From Methanofollis aquaemaris (GTDB lineage: Archaea; Halobacteriota; Methanomicrobia; Methanomicrobiales; Methanofollaceae), in contig NZ_CP036172.1 of the NCBI RefSeq assembly GCF_017357525.1, forward strand, positions 620,001 through 684,000: a stretch of 64,000 nucleotides of DNA, written 5' to 3'. The position numbers and the translations under genes were made by a program. The notes below the pieces were generated by a model that ran no database searches, was not told the DNA's origin, and saw nothing but the letters and a program-made list of their open reading frames with translations. Of this stretch, positions 34,928 to 45,900 are shown in pieces (the first letter of the stretch is position 1; the number at the start of each line of letters is the position of its first letter).

Positions 34928-37900
34928 TTATTTTCTCCTGAGAATCAGGAGCGCACCGAGCGCGATGAGCGACAGACCCCAGAAGACCGGGGTCTTCTTC
35001 GGGGTGGTGACCGGCACGGTCGTCTCGATCGTCTCGATCGTCTCGGTCGTCTGGGTCGCAGGCTCAGTCGGGGTCTCGACCGGCGCCTCGACTGACGGGT
35101 GGGTCACCTCAGGTCCGGCGGACCCACCCTTCACGGTGGCGATGGCGAAGTACGAGAAGCCCGGAGATTCGGCGTGGTAGAGGGCCTTGCCGCCTTCTTC
35201 GCCGAGGAACTCGGTCTCAAGGTGCTTCCAGGCACCATCGACGTATCGCAACATTGCGATGTCGCCTGTGCCGACACCCTGGCTTGCAAGCCAGCCCGAA
35301 GGTACGGCAAATTCGATGGTGACCCCTTCGAGGGCGGCCGGATCGGCCCGGTACAGGGTGATCTCCTCGAGTTCATAGACCTGGCCCTCGGGGGTCTGGG
35401 CGTCACCCGGGAGGGAGGCTTTCTTCACCGTGACCAGAAGGTCAGAGACCTGGTCGTAGGCGCCGAGCGTGATCTTTGAGATCGCGGTCTCGCCCACCAG
35501 GAAGGTCTTCTTCTCACCGGCCTGGAGAGAACCGGCAAAGGCCGAGACTGCTGAGGAACTGCCGGATGATGAGGAACCGCCTGAGATCGGTTTGGGCGTT
35601 GCAACGCCGCCGACCGCGAAGAATGAAAATCCTGGCGTGGTCGCTGTGTAATACGCAGCACCATCGCGGTTCTCCAGGTGGGTGGTGGGGAGCTGCTGCC
35701 AGGCGTCGCCATGGTACCGGTAGAGTACTACGTCGGCCGGGGCGAGTCCCTGAGCGGAGAGCCAGGTCAGCGGGACTGAGAACCGAATCTCGGCACCATC
35801 GATGTCGTCGGAAGCTGTACCGAAGGCCGAGATCTGCAGGGTCTGATAGAGTCTCTCCACCGGTGCCTTCACTTCAGGCGGAAGATCGGCGCTCCCGACC
35901 GAAAGAACAAAGTCAGGGACATCTTTCCCTACGGTGACGTTGATCCGGAAGACCGGGGAATTATTAACGGTCATGTTGACGGCTTCGCCCTTCTTGACCG
36001 GCCCGAGATCGGTGAACTCGGTATCGAGGTTAAGTCTGATCCGCTCGACGCCGTCGACCTGCATCTCAGAGGTTACATTGGCACCGACAAGGACCAGCGG
36101 CCACTGGACCCCCTTCTCGTTCAGGACTTTTCCATCCAGAGTATTTGCGATGATGTAGTCCCTGCTATCGATGATATCGCGGCTTGAAAGTGTTTTGACC
36201 GAACCGTCGCGGCCGACGATGTCGATGGTGTATCCTTTCAGGGCGAGTTCACGGTCGAAAGCCTTTCCAGAATGTTCATTTGCATCGTCTACCCAGCCGC
36301 AGAGGAAGTACAGCGGCATGCCGCCCCAACGGTTGCCCTGAGCATCGACATACTCGGCCTTGTGGTTTGCACCCATGGTGCAGGTCAGCGCGCTCTCGAA
36401 GAATCCCTTGCTGATGTCTCTCGTGATCGCACCTTCAAGGCTCAGGTTCCAGGGTTCCTCGGCGACGGAGTAGATCCTGATCTCGCTGATCCACTTCGGC
36501 GAGATACCTCCACAGGAGGGGTACCGGATGCCGTCGGCAGAGTAGTAGTGCCAGTAGGCCTCGTCCATGCTCTCGTGCATGTCCCATTGGCCGAAGACGT
36601 GGTCCTCAGGGGTGTAGAAGAGCCGATAGCCCTCGACATAGTCAGGGACATAGCCCTGCCTCTCGGTCCACCAGACGAGGACCGCATCGCCCTGTCTGGG
36701 GTTGGGATCGTAGATGTTCTTCCAGCCGAGTTTGGTCTCCCAGCCGTCTTTTGCGATGAAGGAGATCTCGGTGCCCTTGGGCATGCCGCCGACAAGGTCG
36801 ACAAGGTCACGCACGGCGGTGCCCTTGATGACATCCTCGATCTTCGGCGGATCGAGGGCCTTGTTCTCCTCGGGGTTCCAGAGGTCGTTGGGGTCGAAGG
36901 TGACGCCCTGGAACTTGTACGGCTGGTCGTCTCCATGGACCTCAAGGTGGTCCTTCATCCAGCGGTAGTCGACCGTCGTCTCGTTGAGAACCGTGACGCC
37001 GTCGGGAGCGAACTTGACAATCCGTACCGTGGGGACCTCGGCCGGCTTCTGGAACTCGGTCAGTTCGATGGAAGCGATGCTGCCGACACTGTTGCTACCG
37101 GCGACGTCGGCACCGACGAGCCTCAGGGGCCAGGGCGCCTTGTCTCCGTCGTTCGGGAGAGCGGTGCCGTTGAGTTTGTTTGCGACGATGTAGTTGTTGT
37201 TCCGTGCAATATCCTTGCTCAAGAACTCCTTGGAGTAGCCGTCCTTCGCGGTGACGATCACTTTGTAACCGTTATCGGCAACGAGGTCGTTGAAGCCGTT
37301 CTGGCCGTGCGGGACACGGTCGTCGACCCAGCCGCAGAGTTCCCAGAGGGCGATACCTTCCCAGCGCTCGCCGGTCTTCTGGTTGGTCCAGCTCACCTTG
37401 TGATGCGAGCAGGACGCGGCCTCTTCAAAGAACGCCTGGGTACAGGTGTAGTCGATCTTTCCCTTCAGGTCGAGGTTCCAGGAGCCTTCCGGCGCCGGGC
37501 CGGGGATGAGATCGACGAGGTCGATCTCGGCGACAGCCTTCACCGACTTGGGTACGCCGTCACCGACGAGTTTGAGCGGATATGACGTATCATTCGAGGG
37601 GATCGGCTGGCCGTCCACCAGGTTTGCAAGGATGTAGCCATTGCTGCGAGCGACCTGTTTGCTCCCGTATTCCTGCGACCATCCGTCTGATGCGATGACT
37701 CTGACAGTGTAGTTCGTCGCCGCCAGGGTGTCGTCGAAGGTCCAGTGGTCTTTGCTCTCGATGTCGTCGGAGACACCGAGGAAGTACCAGAGCGGCACGC
37801 CGCTCCAGACACGGTTCTTGTTGTCGGTATACTCGACACTGCCATGGCACCCGGATTCCTCGAACTCGGCCTGGGTGACGGTGTCGTTGACCGCACCGCA

Positions 37901-40312
37901 GACCTTCAGGGTCCAGCCCTCGTCGGGCCCGGGAAGGCCGACGAGTTCGATGGAGGCGATGGCGCCGACCAGTTGTCCGGCGTCGGCTGCGGAGCCCTTG
38001 ATCTGGAGCGGCCAGCAGGGTTTCTTCTTCTCGCCGATGGTCTCGGGGAGAGGTTCGCCGTTGAGGGTGTTTGAAACGATGAAACCGCTGTTATGAGCCA
38101 TATCGGCGCTCGGGATGTTGATCGAGTAGCCGTCCTCCGAGATGACTTTCACCGAGTAGCCTTCGGCAGCCAGTTCGTCGTTGAAGGTGTAGTGGCTGCC
38201 GCCCTCCTCGTCGTCGACCATGGCGACGAGCATCCAGAGGGGCATGCCGGCCCAGACGTCGCCGGTATCGGGATCGGTCCAGCTTGCCCTGTGGCTGGAC
38301 AGGCAGGCGATGCCTTTCTCGAATTCGGCCTTTGTGACGGTCGCGTCGCAGGCGCCCTTCAGGGAGAGAGTCCAGTCAGTGCCAGGCGACGGGGGGGTAC
38401 CGCCGTTGACGGTGATCGCAACCACGGCGGTCGCCGCTTCAGGGGAACCGTCGGGGCCGTAGTAGAAGATCACTTCGTCGCCGTCATGGAGCGGGTAGTT
38501 GGGGTAGCCTTCGGTCTCGTAACTATCCCAGTAGTCGAGCATCTTGCCGTTGACATAGCACTCCCAGCCCGCCTCATGCTTCACGAACTGGAAATCCGCG
38601 ATGGCGTCGAGGATGATCTTTTCGTACTTGACATTGGTGAGGTAGTCAAAGTTGCCGGCAATAGAGGCGGCGTGGAGAGCGCCGAACGGAGTGTAGTTGC
38701 CGACTTCATAGGTCTGACCTGCAGACTCCTGCGTGTAGGTGCCCTCGGTCAGGGTGACGCCACCGTTGAAGATGACCGTCTTGCCGGCGAAGGGATCTTC
38801 TCCCACCGCGACATCGATCAGAACCGCCGCGACTGCGTTCTCAGGGGTGACACCGTCGGGCCCATAGCAGAAGACGACTTTGTCCCCGTCCTTCAGCGGA
38901 TAGTTGGGATAGCCTTCCTCGGCATAATTGCCCCAGTAGGCGAGTTTCTTGCCGTTGACATAGCACTCCCAGCCCTGGACTTTCTTTTCAAACTGATATT
39001 TATCGATGGCATCGAGGACCAGTTTGTCCTGGTTGTTGTTCACGACATAGGTAAACCCGCCTTTCGTGGCCGCGGCGTCGAGCGCACCGAATGGCGTGAG
39101 CGTGTTCACCACATGGGCTTCGCCGGCAACGTCCAGGTTGAAGGTACCTTCAGTCAGGGTGACTCCGTCGTTGAAGATCTCGTCGGCCCTCTCTTCAGGT
39201 GGGGCGAGTTCGATCCTCGAGATCTCCTCGACGGCCCGCTGGGTGCCGTCGACACCGGTCCCCTGCAAGTAGAGGGGGAAGAAGACGCGGTCGATATACG
39301 TGCTCTGGTTGATCTCGATGTCATTGAAGGTGTTCCCGAGGACGTAGGTCTTCTTGCCGTCCGTCACTTCGGTAGAGTAGAAAGTGGAGACCTTATCCAC
39401 ACCCTTCTTCTTGCCGTAGACCGTGATCGTGTAGTTCTCCGCAGCGAGGGCCTCGTTCACGGTTGCGGGGTCGTCGTCGTCGGCCAGGGCGATGACCGCG
39501 GAGAGGTTGGCACCCTCAAGGAGGCCGTACTTGTTCGTCTGGAATGAACCCGGGTGCGCTGCGGCAAGGGAGATGAACTCGTCCCTGCTGAGGGTGCGGT
39601 TCGTCGAACCGTTCAAATAGATGGACCAGTCCGCGGCGGCGGGGTCGCGGCTCTGGACGACGATCCGGCTGACATATTTTGCGGCGAACCCTGTCGTCGA
39701 CGGGTGAGTGGAATCAGACCAGTGCCAGTACGTCTCAGGCAGGCACTCCTTCATGTCCTGGTTGCCGAAGACATGCTGCCCTGCTCCATTCGGGGTCTCG
39801 GCAAAGAAAGCGAGGCGCATGCCATCTGTGTACGATGGCACTTCCTGGCCATTGCACTCCCAGGCAACGACCATTTTACCTTGCCGTGGATCAGGGTTAT
39901 AGACACTCTCATAAGGAAAAGTCGGTGGTTTGTACTCATCTGAAGGGATGACGGTTACCGTGTCTCCTTCGTCCATCCCGACAACCTCACAGAGGTTTTT
40001 GAGGGCCGTTCCTTTCAGAGCACCCATATCCTTCAGATTGAGGGTTTCACTTGCATCCCACACATCGGCATCATTCACTATACCCTGAAGCCAGTAGTGA
40101 ATCGTGCCGTCTCCCTGGATCGGAAGATCTTCTCCACCTGCTTTCAATACATCGAGGCCGATCGATACATTTGCAATTTCTGTACCGTTTTCAGCCAGTT
40201 TTATAATAGTCACTTCGGTCGTGGGATCTGCCGCAGCCACGGGTGCGACAAGCATCCCTGCAACTGCAAAGACCAAGAGTGCCAGAATCATTAATCGGTT
40301 CTTCAAATTCAC
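34928..40312 (-). CDS. Giant mosaic surface protein with transcobalamin-like and molybdopterin-like domains
   Basis: A 1794-residue exported protein. Approximate order: signal peptide (1-27); YxWM module (30-225); sulfite-oxidase-like domain (230-370); two DUF4430/transcobalamin-C-like domains (380-505, 513-640; FNDGVTLTEGT ... WECYVNGK ... YPNYPLKDGDKVVF); three sulfite-oxidase-like repeats (646-1090; WxLxLKG ... W.G.PLWxLxxxVDD); a second YxWM module (1098-1285); a fifth sulfite-oxidase-like domain (1288-1425); two PGF-pre-PGF-like domains (1433-1720); a long Thr/Pro linker; and TPKKTPVFWGLSLIALGALL plus ILRRK. The start is GTG with GAGGTG upstream. No catalytic residues identified. A cofactor-binding surface scaffold is inferred. 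Confidence 0.8.
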   Translation of the reverse strand: MNLKNRLMILALLVFAVAGMLVAPVAAADPTTEVTIIKLAENGTEIANVSIGLDVLKAGGEDLPIQGDGTIHYWLQGIVNDADVWDASETLNLKDMGALKGTALKNLCEVVGMDEGDTVTVIPSDEYKPPTFPYESVYNPDPRQGKMVVAWECNGQEVPSYTDGMRLAFFAETPNGAGQHVFGNQDMKECLPETYWHWSDSTHPSTTGFAAKYVSRIVVQSRDPAAADWSIYLNGSTNRTLSRDEFISLAAAHPGSFQTNKYGLLEGANLSAVIALADDDDPATVNEALAAENYTITVYGKKKGVDKVSTFYSTEVTDGKKTYVLGNTFNDIEINQSTYIDRVFFPLYLQGTGVDGTQRAVEEISRIELAPPEERADEIFNDGVTLTEGTFNLDVAGEAHVVNTLTPFGALDAAATKGGFTYVVNNNQDKLVLDAIDKYQFEKKVQGWECYVNGKKLAYWGNYAEEGYPNYPLKDGDKVVFCYGPDGVTPENAVAAVLIDVAVGEDPFAGKTVIFNGGVTLTEGTYTQESAGQTYEVGNYTPFGALHAASIAGNFDYLTNVKYEKIILDAIADFQFVKHEAGWECYVNGKMLDYWDSYETEGYPNYPLHDGDEVIFYYGPDGSPEAATAVVAITVNGGTPPSPGTDWTLSLKGACDATVTKAEFEKGIACLSSHRASWTDPDTGDVWAGMPLWMLVAMVDDEEGGSHYTFNDELAAEGYSVKVISEDGYSINIPSADMAHNSGFIVSNTLNGEPLPETIGEKKKPCWPLQIKGSAADAGQLVGAIASIELVGLPGPDEGWTLKVCGAVNDTVTQAEFEESGCHGSVEYTDNKNRVWSGVPLWYFLGVSDDIESKDHWTFDDTLAATNYTVRVIASDGWSQEYGSKQVARSNGYILANLVDGQPIPSNDTSYPLKLVGDGVPKSVKAVAEIDLVDLIPGPAPEGSWNLDLKGKIDYTCTQAFFEEAASCSHHKVSWTNQKTGERWEGIALWELCGWVDDRVPHGQNGFNDLVADNGYKVIVTAKDGYSKEFLSKDIARNNNYIVANKLNGTALPNDGDKAPWPLRLVGADVAGSNSVGSIASIELTEFQKPAEVPTVRIVKFAPDGVTVLNETTVDYRWMKDHLEVHGDDQPYKFQGVTFDPNDLWNPEENKALDPPKIEDVIKGTAVRDLVDLVGGMPKGTEISFIAKDGWETKLGWKNIYDPNPRQGDAVLVWWTERQGYVPDYVEGYRLFYTPEDHVFGQWDMHESMDEAYWHYYSADGIRYPSCGGISPKWISEIRIYSVAEEPWNLSLEGAITRDISKGFFESALTCTMGANHKAEYVDAQGNRWGGMPLYFLCGWVDDANEHSGKAFDRELALKGYTIDIVGRDGSVKTLSSRDIIDSRDYIIANTLDGKVLNEKGVQWPLVLVGANVTSEMQVDGVERIRLNLDTEFTDLGPVKKGEAVNMTVNNSPVFRINVTVGKDVPDFVLSVGSADLPPEVKAPVERLYQTLQISAFGTASDDIDGAEIRFSVPLTWLSAQGLAPADVVLYRYHGDAWQQLPTTHLENRDGAAYYTATTPGFSFFAVGGVATPKPISGGSSSSGSSSAVSAFAGSLQAGEKKTFLVGETAISKITLGAYDQVSDLLVTVKKASLPGDAQTPEGQVYELEEITLYRADPAALEGVTIEFAVPSGWLASQGVGTGDIAMLRYVDGAWKHLETEFLGEEGGKALYHAESPGFSYFAIATVKGGSAGPEVTHPSVEAPVETPTEPATQTTETIETIETTVPVTTPKKTPVFWGLSLIALGALLILRRK

Positions 40313-40532
40313 ATACTCACCTCTTCATCAGGAGGGGGGTCTCCTTTCAAGTGATAAACACAATAAATCTCCCTTCGGAGGCATAAAAAGGATTACCAAA
40401 TTCAAAATATTAATTTAACATAGTTGACAAAAAATCTCAAAAAACCCATAATAATAGCAATTTCGAAAAAAAATCATAATTAACAACAATTAAACAAAAA
40501 AAAAGAATTTATATCAGATATTTAATCAAGAA
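40313..40532 (-). promoter_or_regulatory. AT-rich leader region of the 1794-residue surface gene
   Basis: This 220-base gap is far more AT-rich than the flanking genes, with A-runs at 40470-40510 and several TATA-like strings, for example ATTAATATTTTG on the minus strand near 40400 and TTTTTATGCC near 40385. It is the likely promoter of the downstream giant gene, but the exact box cannot be chosen by eye. Confidence 0.35.
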
Positions 40533-42779
40533 TCAGATCTTTTGTCTGATCAGTAATACCACACCGGCCGCAAAGAGAGATACGACCCATAACGGCGAAG
40601 ATTGCTGTGGAGTGGTGGCGGGCACCTCGTTTCCGGTCGACCCGGATGCCGCTCTCTCCTGCGCGACCTGCGCATCCCTACCTGGCACTCCGGCGATGGC
40701 AAAGATGGAGAGACCATCTGAAGATGCTGAGAACTCCTGGTAACCATCTCTCACCGATCCCGCATCGGTGGCGAGCGGTGTCCATGTGCTCCCAGTATAA
40801 CGCATCAGAGTAACATCGCGAGGCTCAAGGCCCTGTTCCTCCATCCAGGAGGGGGGGACGCGGAAGGTGACCACAAGTGATGTCGGGTCGGCCCTCGCAC
40901 CACTCAGACCGATGTCGAGATAGCGATAGACCGGGGCATCAGGGGCCTGCATCGTACCAGCAGTTTCCAGATCACGCACTTCAACATGGAAGGGGGTACG
41001 CTGCTCAGGGAGGGTCACCGAGACTTTCTTGACAATCGGATTGTCGGCGATGAAGGCCCGGGTCATCGGTGCAACTGATGATCCGGAATCTCCATCCCCG
41101 CTGCTCGGGGGAGTGCCGCTGATTGTGACCAGGACCGCGACCCTGCTTTCCAGCACCCCGCCGCTGGCGGCATCCTTCGTCGCCCGCAGCATGGCGATGT
41201 TCTCTCTGGGGAAGAGTACTGGCAGGACATCGAGATCTGCCGTCAACACGCTACCCTCGGCCCGCAGGGCGTCGGTCCACTCGCGGTCATTGAACCCGAG
41301 GATGCCGGCCGACCCAGTGCCCGTCACCAGGAGACGGGCGGCGGCAGTCTGATCGAGGTTGAGGGAATCGTCGAAGATAGCCCGACTCACAGCGTCGTCC
41401 TCAAAGACTCCTCCCTCTTCATCGATGGCAACGGCATCGCAACCGGCCACGACCTGCCAGATGATCTCAGGGAGGGCCGGGTCTTCACGCACCAGGAGAA
41501 GTGCACCGCCGTCGATGGTGCAGACTTCATCACCGGTCCCGGCGTTCTCGACGGTGACGGCAGAGTCACCCGACCTGATCCCTTCAAGCTTGAAGACGTA
41601 GGTCGCCGCCACCGGCGCGTCCTTCTTCCCTGCCCGGTCGGTGTAGGTCTCATCCGGCTCGACCGTCTTCCCGTCGATCCGGACGGTCAACTGCGGTTCG
41701 GTTCCGGTGCCATCTTCTCCTTTCTTCGAATCGCTCACAAAGAGATAGAAGACCGCAGTCTTGAGCGTCCCGGTGCCGTTCCCGGCGTTGAAGGTCAGGG
41801 TCGCGCGCTCGCCTGCCGCCAGGTTTCCACCGGTGCCGGCGACCGGCAGGAGAGAGACTGAGCCATGCAAACACTTGCCGGTGGGGGCTTCCATCTCGTT
41901 TCCGGAGAGACCAGAGGCATCCGATGTCCCGTCACTCCCCCCGTCAGGCGAGACATCGCCCGCGCCCGGAGGTGCCGTCCCGACGACGGAATATCCGCTG
42001 CTCCCTACCCCTGAGACCCGGTTGGTCCAGGAGATGCCCAGGCCCTGGTTGGACTGGTTGCACCAGCCATAGGAGTTGAAGGAGGCATAGGTGGGGAGGT
42101 TCTCGAACTCGTACTCGATTTTTACGGCGCCGTTGTCTCTCAGGTTCTCGATCAGAGAGTTTTCACCAAGTGTCCCGGCATGGAGGTCGATATAGACGGT
42201 GTGGAAGGGGTTTGAACCGTCGGAGACGTCCTGGCCGTAATAGATCGGATATGCCCCCGGTTGATTGTTCCCGGCGGGTTTCCAGGTCTGCGGGCTGTAC
42301 ACAAAGTTGTCCTTCGTGATCGTCCCCTCATACGTGCCGTCGACATACTCAACCTCGTCTGCTGCGGGTGGTGCGTTCACCACCGGCGTCGGGGTCCACT
42401 GGTAGCCGCTCGCCCGGATATGGAGGGCAAAGTCGTCGGGAATAGTGCCGTTGATCGCGATCATCAGGATCATGTCGTCGGTGAACCCTCTCCCACCGGT
42501 GTTGGTGAGATAGAATATACCCGACTGTTCTTCGGTGGTCGTCACCTGTCCGTACGGTTCGCTCTCCGGGTCAGTGCTGATGTGGAGAGCGTTGAGCCCG
42601 CCGCCCTCGAACTTGAAGAATTTGGTCAGCCCGTCGGAGAGTTGCAGGTCGAAATTGCTGGTGCCCGGCATCGTGATCCCACCCACATCGTCGGCCGCAA
42701 CCGGAACGGCGCAGGCGGCGAGCAGGAGGATCACCAGTGCAAGAAGTGATCTTCCCATTTTTTTTCCGATATCATTCAT
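40533..42779 (-). CDS. Surface protein: LHI domain + DUF3344-like + PGF-pre-PGF-like
   Basis: A 748-residue exported protein. The signal peptide (1-29) is followed by one complete copy of the uncharacterised LHI domain (about 33-268): an alpha half with GGGLNALHISTDPE, GQVTTTEEQSGIFYLTNTGG and a beta half with DNFVYSPQTWKP, FENLPTYASFNSYGWC, SNQGLGISWTNR and SSGYSVVG. Residues about 300-560 are DUF3344-like (LKTAVFYLFVSDS ... GGALLLVRED), and 580-695 PGF-pre-PGF-like (VTFRVPPSWMEEQGLEPRDVTLMRY...). The C-terminus, TPQQSSPLWVVSLFAAGVVL then LIRQKI, is a sorting-type tail. Confidence 0.78.
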   Translation of the reverse strand: MNDIGKKMGRSLLALVILLLAACAVPVAADDVGGITMPGTSNFDLQLSDGLTKFFKFEGGGLNALHISTDPESEPYGQVTTTEEQSGIFYLTNTGGRGFTDDMILMIAINGTIPDDFALHIRASGYQWTPTPVVNAPPAADEVEYVDGTYEGTITKDNFVYSPQTWKPAGNNQPGAYPIYYGQDVSDGSNPFHTVYIDLHAGTLGENSLIENLRDNGAVKIEYEFENLPTYASFNSYGWCNQSNQGLGISWTNRVSGVGSSGYSVVGTAPPGAGDVSPDGGSDGTSDASGLSGNEMEAPTGKCLHGSVSLLPVAGTGGNLAAGERATLTFNAGNGTGTLKTAVFYLFVSDSKKGEDGTGTEPQLTVRIDGKTVEPDETYTDRAGKKDAPVAATYVFKLEGIRSGDSAVTVENAGTGDEVCTIDGGALLLVREDPALPEIIWQVVAGCDAVAIDEEGGVFEDDAVSRAIFDDSLNLDQTAAARLLVTGTGSAGILGFNDREWTDALRAEGSVLTADLDVLPVLFPRENIAMLRATKDAASGGVLESRVAVLVTISGTPPSSGDGDSGSSVAPMTRAFIADNPIVKKVSVTLPEQRTPFHVEVRDLETAGTMQAPDAPVYRYLDIGLSGARADPTSLVVTFRVPPSWMEEQGLEPRDVTLMRYTGSTWTPLATDAGSVRDGYQEFSASSDGLSIFAIAGVPGRDAQVAQERAASGSTGNEVPATTPQQSSPLWVVSLFAAGVVLLIRQKI

Positions 42780-42916
42780 CGTATTCCCACCATTGAAAGA
42801 AAGAGGGTTCAGGATATGTTCCTCTATCTTCTTCTCGACAGATGAAATTTGTTTTTTGATAAAAGTTTATTAGATCCGATTAACTGCACCGGAGCGCACA
42901 AAAAAAAAAGAAAGAT

Positions 42917-45900
42917 TCAGTCCCTCTTCAGGAGGAAGAGGGCGCCGATAGCGACGATGGAGAGGAACCAGGGGATCGGCGACTTCTGCGTCGGCGCCGC
43001 GGTCGCCGGGGCAGTCGTCTCCTCGACGGCCGGTGCTGGTGCATCGGTCACGACGGGGGTCGGCGTGACCGTCTCCCCGGCCTGCCCGGCGGCAGAGGTC
43101 GTCTCACCGCTCGCGATCGCGAAGTACGAGAACCCGGAGGCCTCGGCCGAGTACAGGGCCAGGCCGTTCTCTTCCTTCACGAACGTGGTCTTGAGCGGTT
43201 TCCAGGCTCCGTCCTCGTACTGGAGGAGGACGATGTTGGCGGTGGAGAGGCCGTGCGCCTTGAGCCAGGTCGTCGGCACCGCGAACTCGAGGGTCACTCC
43301 GGCGATGGCCGCGGGATCGGTGTGGTACAGGCTGGCGTCAATGAGTTGATAGGTCTGACTCTCCGGCTTCGGGACGTCCTTCGGGAGAGACGCCTTCTTC
43401 ACCGTCACCAGCATGTCGTTGATCGAGTCATATGCCTCGACTGTGATCCTGCTGATCGCTGTCTTGCTCACCGCGAAGGTCTGCGACTCGCCTGCGGGGA
43501 GGGAACCCGAGATCGAGGTGACGTCGGAACTCCCACTTCCACCAGAGGAGGAAGAGGACGAGCCAACCGGTTCCCCGCCACTGGAGGTTGCTGATACCGC
43601 GGTCAGACCAAAGATCGAGAGGCCCTTCGGCGAGAAGGCCTCGAAGACCATATTCCCGTCGGCGTCGGTGCCGACAAGGACGGTCTTCAGGACTTCCTTG
43701 GTGCCGTCCTCAGCGGACCTGATGATCCTGACCGCGTCGACGCCACCGTGGGCGTCGACCCACGCCGGGCTCACGGTCATGGTGATCGTGGCGTCGGCGA
43801 TGTCCTGGCCATTTGCAAGGTTCGTCTTCACGATGTTCATCGTGTAGGCGACCGCGTCCACCTTCAGTCCGTCGCTGCTGGCAGCGAGCTGGAATGCAGA
43901 CTGTGCATCGGTCGACGCGTTTCTGGTGATGGTGGTGCGGAGTTCTGCACCCTCGGGGAGGTTGGTCAGGTTTGCCGCAATGGATCCGGTGACGACTCCG
44001 GCGGCCCCTGCATCGAGGTCTATGGGATTCGTATCGAGCCTGATCCCATCAAGAGCGCCTTCCACCGTGGTACCACTGACAGAAGTGTTGCCCGTGGTCG
44101 TGATGGTGAGGTTGAAGGTGTCCCTTCTGATCTTGATCTCGTTTCCTGAGACTGTGACCCCATCGATTGAAGTGTCGACGGAGATGTTCTTCTTGCCGTC
44201 GCCACCGTTCTTGACCGTGCATCCGGGAACGTCAAGAACCGACTTCTCGGTCTTCTGATCCTCCTGAGGAGCAAGTGCCCATCCGAGCACTGAATACCCA
44301 CTCATCTCTGGCCTGCAGAGATCGTTTGTCCACGCCACCATGGTCTTCCCATTGTTGGAGTTTGCACAGTAGGCGTACGCATTGAAGGCAGCACGGTTTT
44401 CGAGGTTCTCGATGGTGTACTCGACCCTGACCGCCCCGCTGTCATTCAGGCCGGGAATGCCGCTGCCCGAACCGAGCACGCCGGCGTTCAGGTCGATGAA
44501 CATGAACCTGAAGGTGTCTTCGGTGTCGGTCATGTTCTGCCCGGCAAAGACCGGGTAGTCGGGGTTCCCGCAGGGCCTCCAGATCTGTGGGCCATAGATG
44601 AAGTCATTCACGGTGAAGGTTTCATCCAGCGAGCAGAGGTTGTAGGTGATCTCGTCGGCCAGGGGTGCTTTGTTCGACCGTTCCGGCGACATGTCAGGAG
44701 TCCAGGAGTATCCGCTCGCCTTTACACGGACGGTAAGATCCTGCGGGACGGTCCCGTTCACGGCGAGCATCAGGATAATATCGTCATCGTATCCCTTGCC
44801 ACCGGTGTCGGTCACATAGAATACTCCGGACTGTGTGTCCGTGACGGTTACCTGACCGCCGGCAACATTCGGGTCGGTGCTGATGTGGAGAGCGTTGAGG
44901 CCGCGATTCTCTCCTGCGAACCTGATATTGTAACAGGTGTTGTCGTAGTAGCCCTTGAAATCATTGAACCTGACGCCGGCGTCGTTCGCCACCGTCACGT
45001 AGATGTTGTTGTAGTCTGAGAGGACGCCGCCTCCGGGCATCACCGTCACCATGGCGATTCCCGGCATGCCGCCGCTCGTTGCGGTCACATAGGTCCTGCC
45101 CGGAGTGTGGGCCGAGAAGACACCATGGTCATTGACAGTTCCGACGGTCTCGTTGCTGCTCGACCAGGCAAACGAGACGCCTGCAACCCTTGCACCGGTC
45201 TCATTGTAGCGGGCTGCGGTGAAGGTCTGCCTGCCGCCGTCGTTCACCAGGGAGATGCACGGGGTGACGGACACTGAAGAGCGGTCGCTTCCGGTGGCAT
45301 ATACCACAACAGGCAGGGCAAGGGGATAGTTCTCGATGTTTGCCGGGGTGATCGCATAGGCGGTATCGACGATACCGTTCCCATCCGTGTCCGTAACTCT
45401 GGGGGTGTCCCAGTAGTTCCCGACGATGCCAGTGTAGACCTTTCCGTTGTAGAAATACTCCACCGGAGCGGAGGACTGCCAGACTTGCGCAATGTCGCCG
45501 AAGATGGTGCCTTTATTGTTGATGAATTCGTTGAGGAAGAACACGTTGTCCTTCGTCGTGTCGCCTGCGATGTAAAAAGCATTTATGGATGAATTTACGA
45601 TGCAATTGGAGGAGAATACGTTGTTCATGGGGCCACCCACACGACCGCCGGTATAACCTGCCATCAGGCCGATTCCCCTACCGTACGCGTCGATAGTGTT
45701 CCCGGTAAAGGTGTTCCCCTCGGATACGCCATTCAGATAGATCCCATACAGTCCGGAAACTGAGCCGCCGATCAGCACGTTGTCTGCCACCGTCGTCTCC
45801 GTGATCCCATCCAGCCTCATGGCGGAAGTCCTGGCGCCCGAGATTACATTCTCCCGGATGAGGTTGCCCTTTGCGGAGAGCGAGATCCCCGTGGCGCAGC

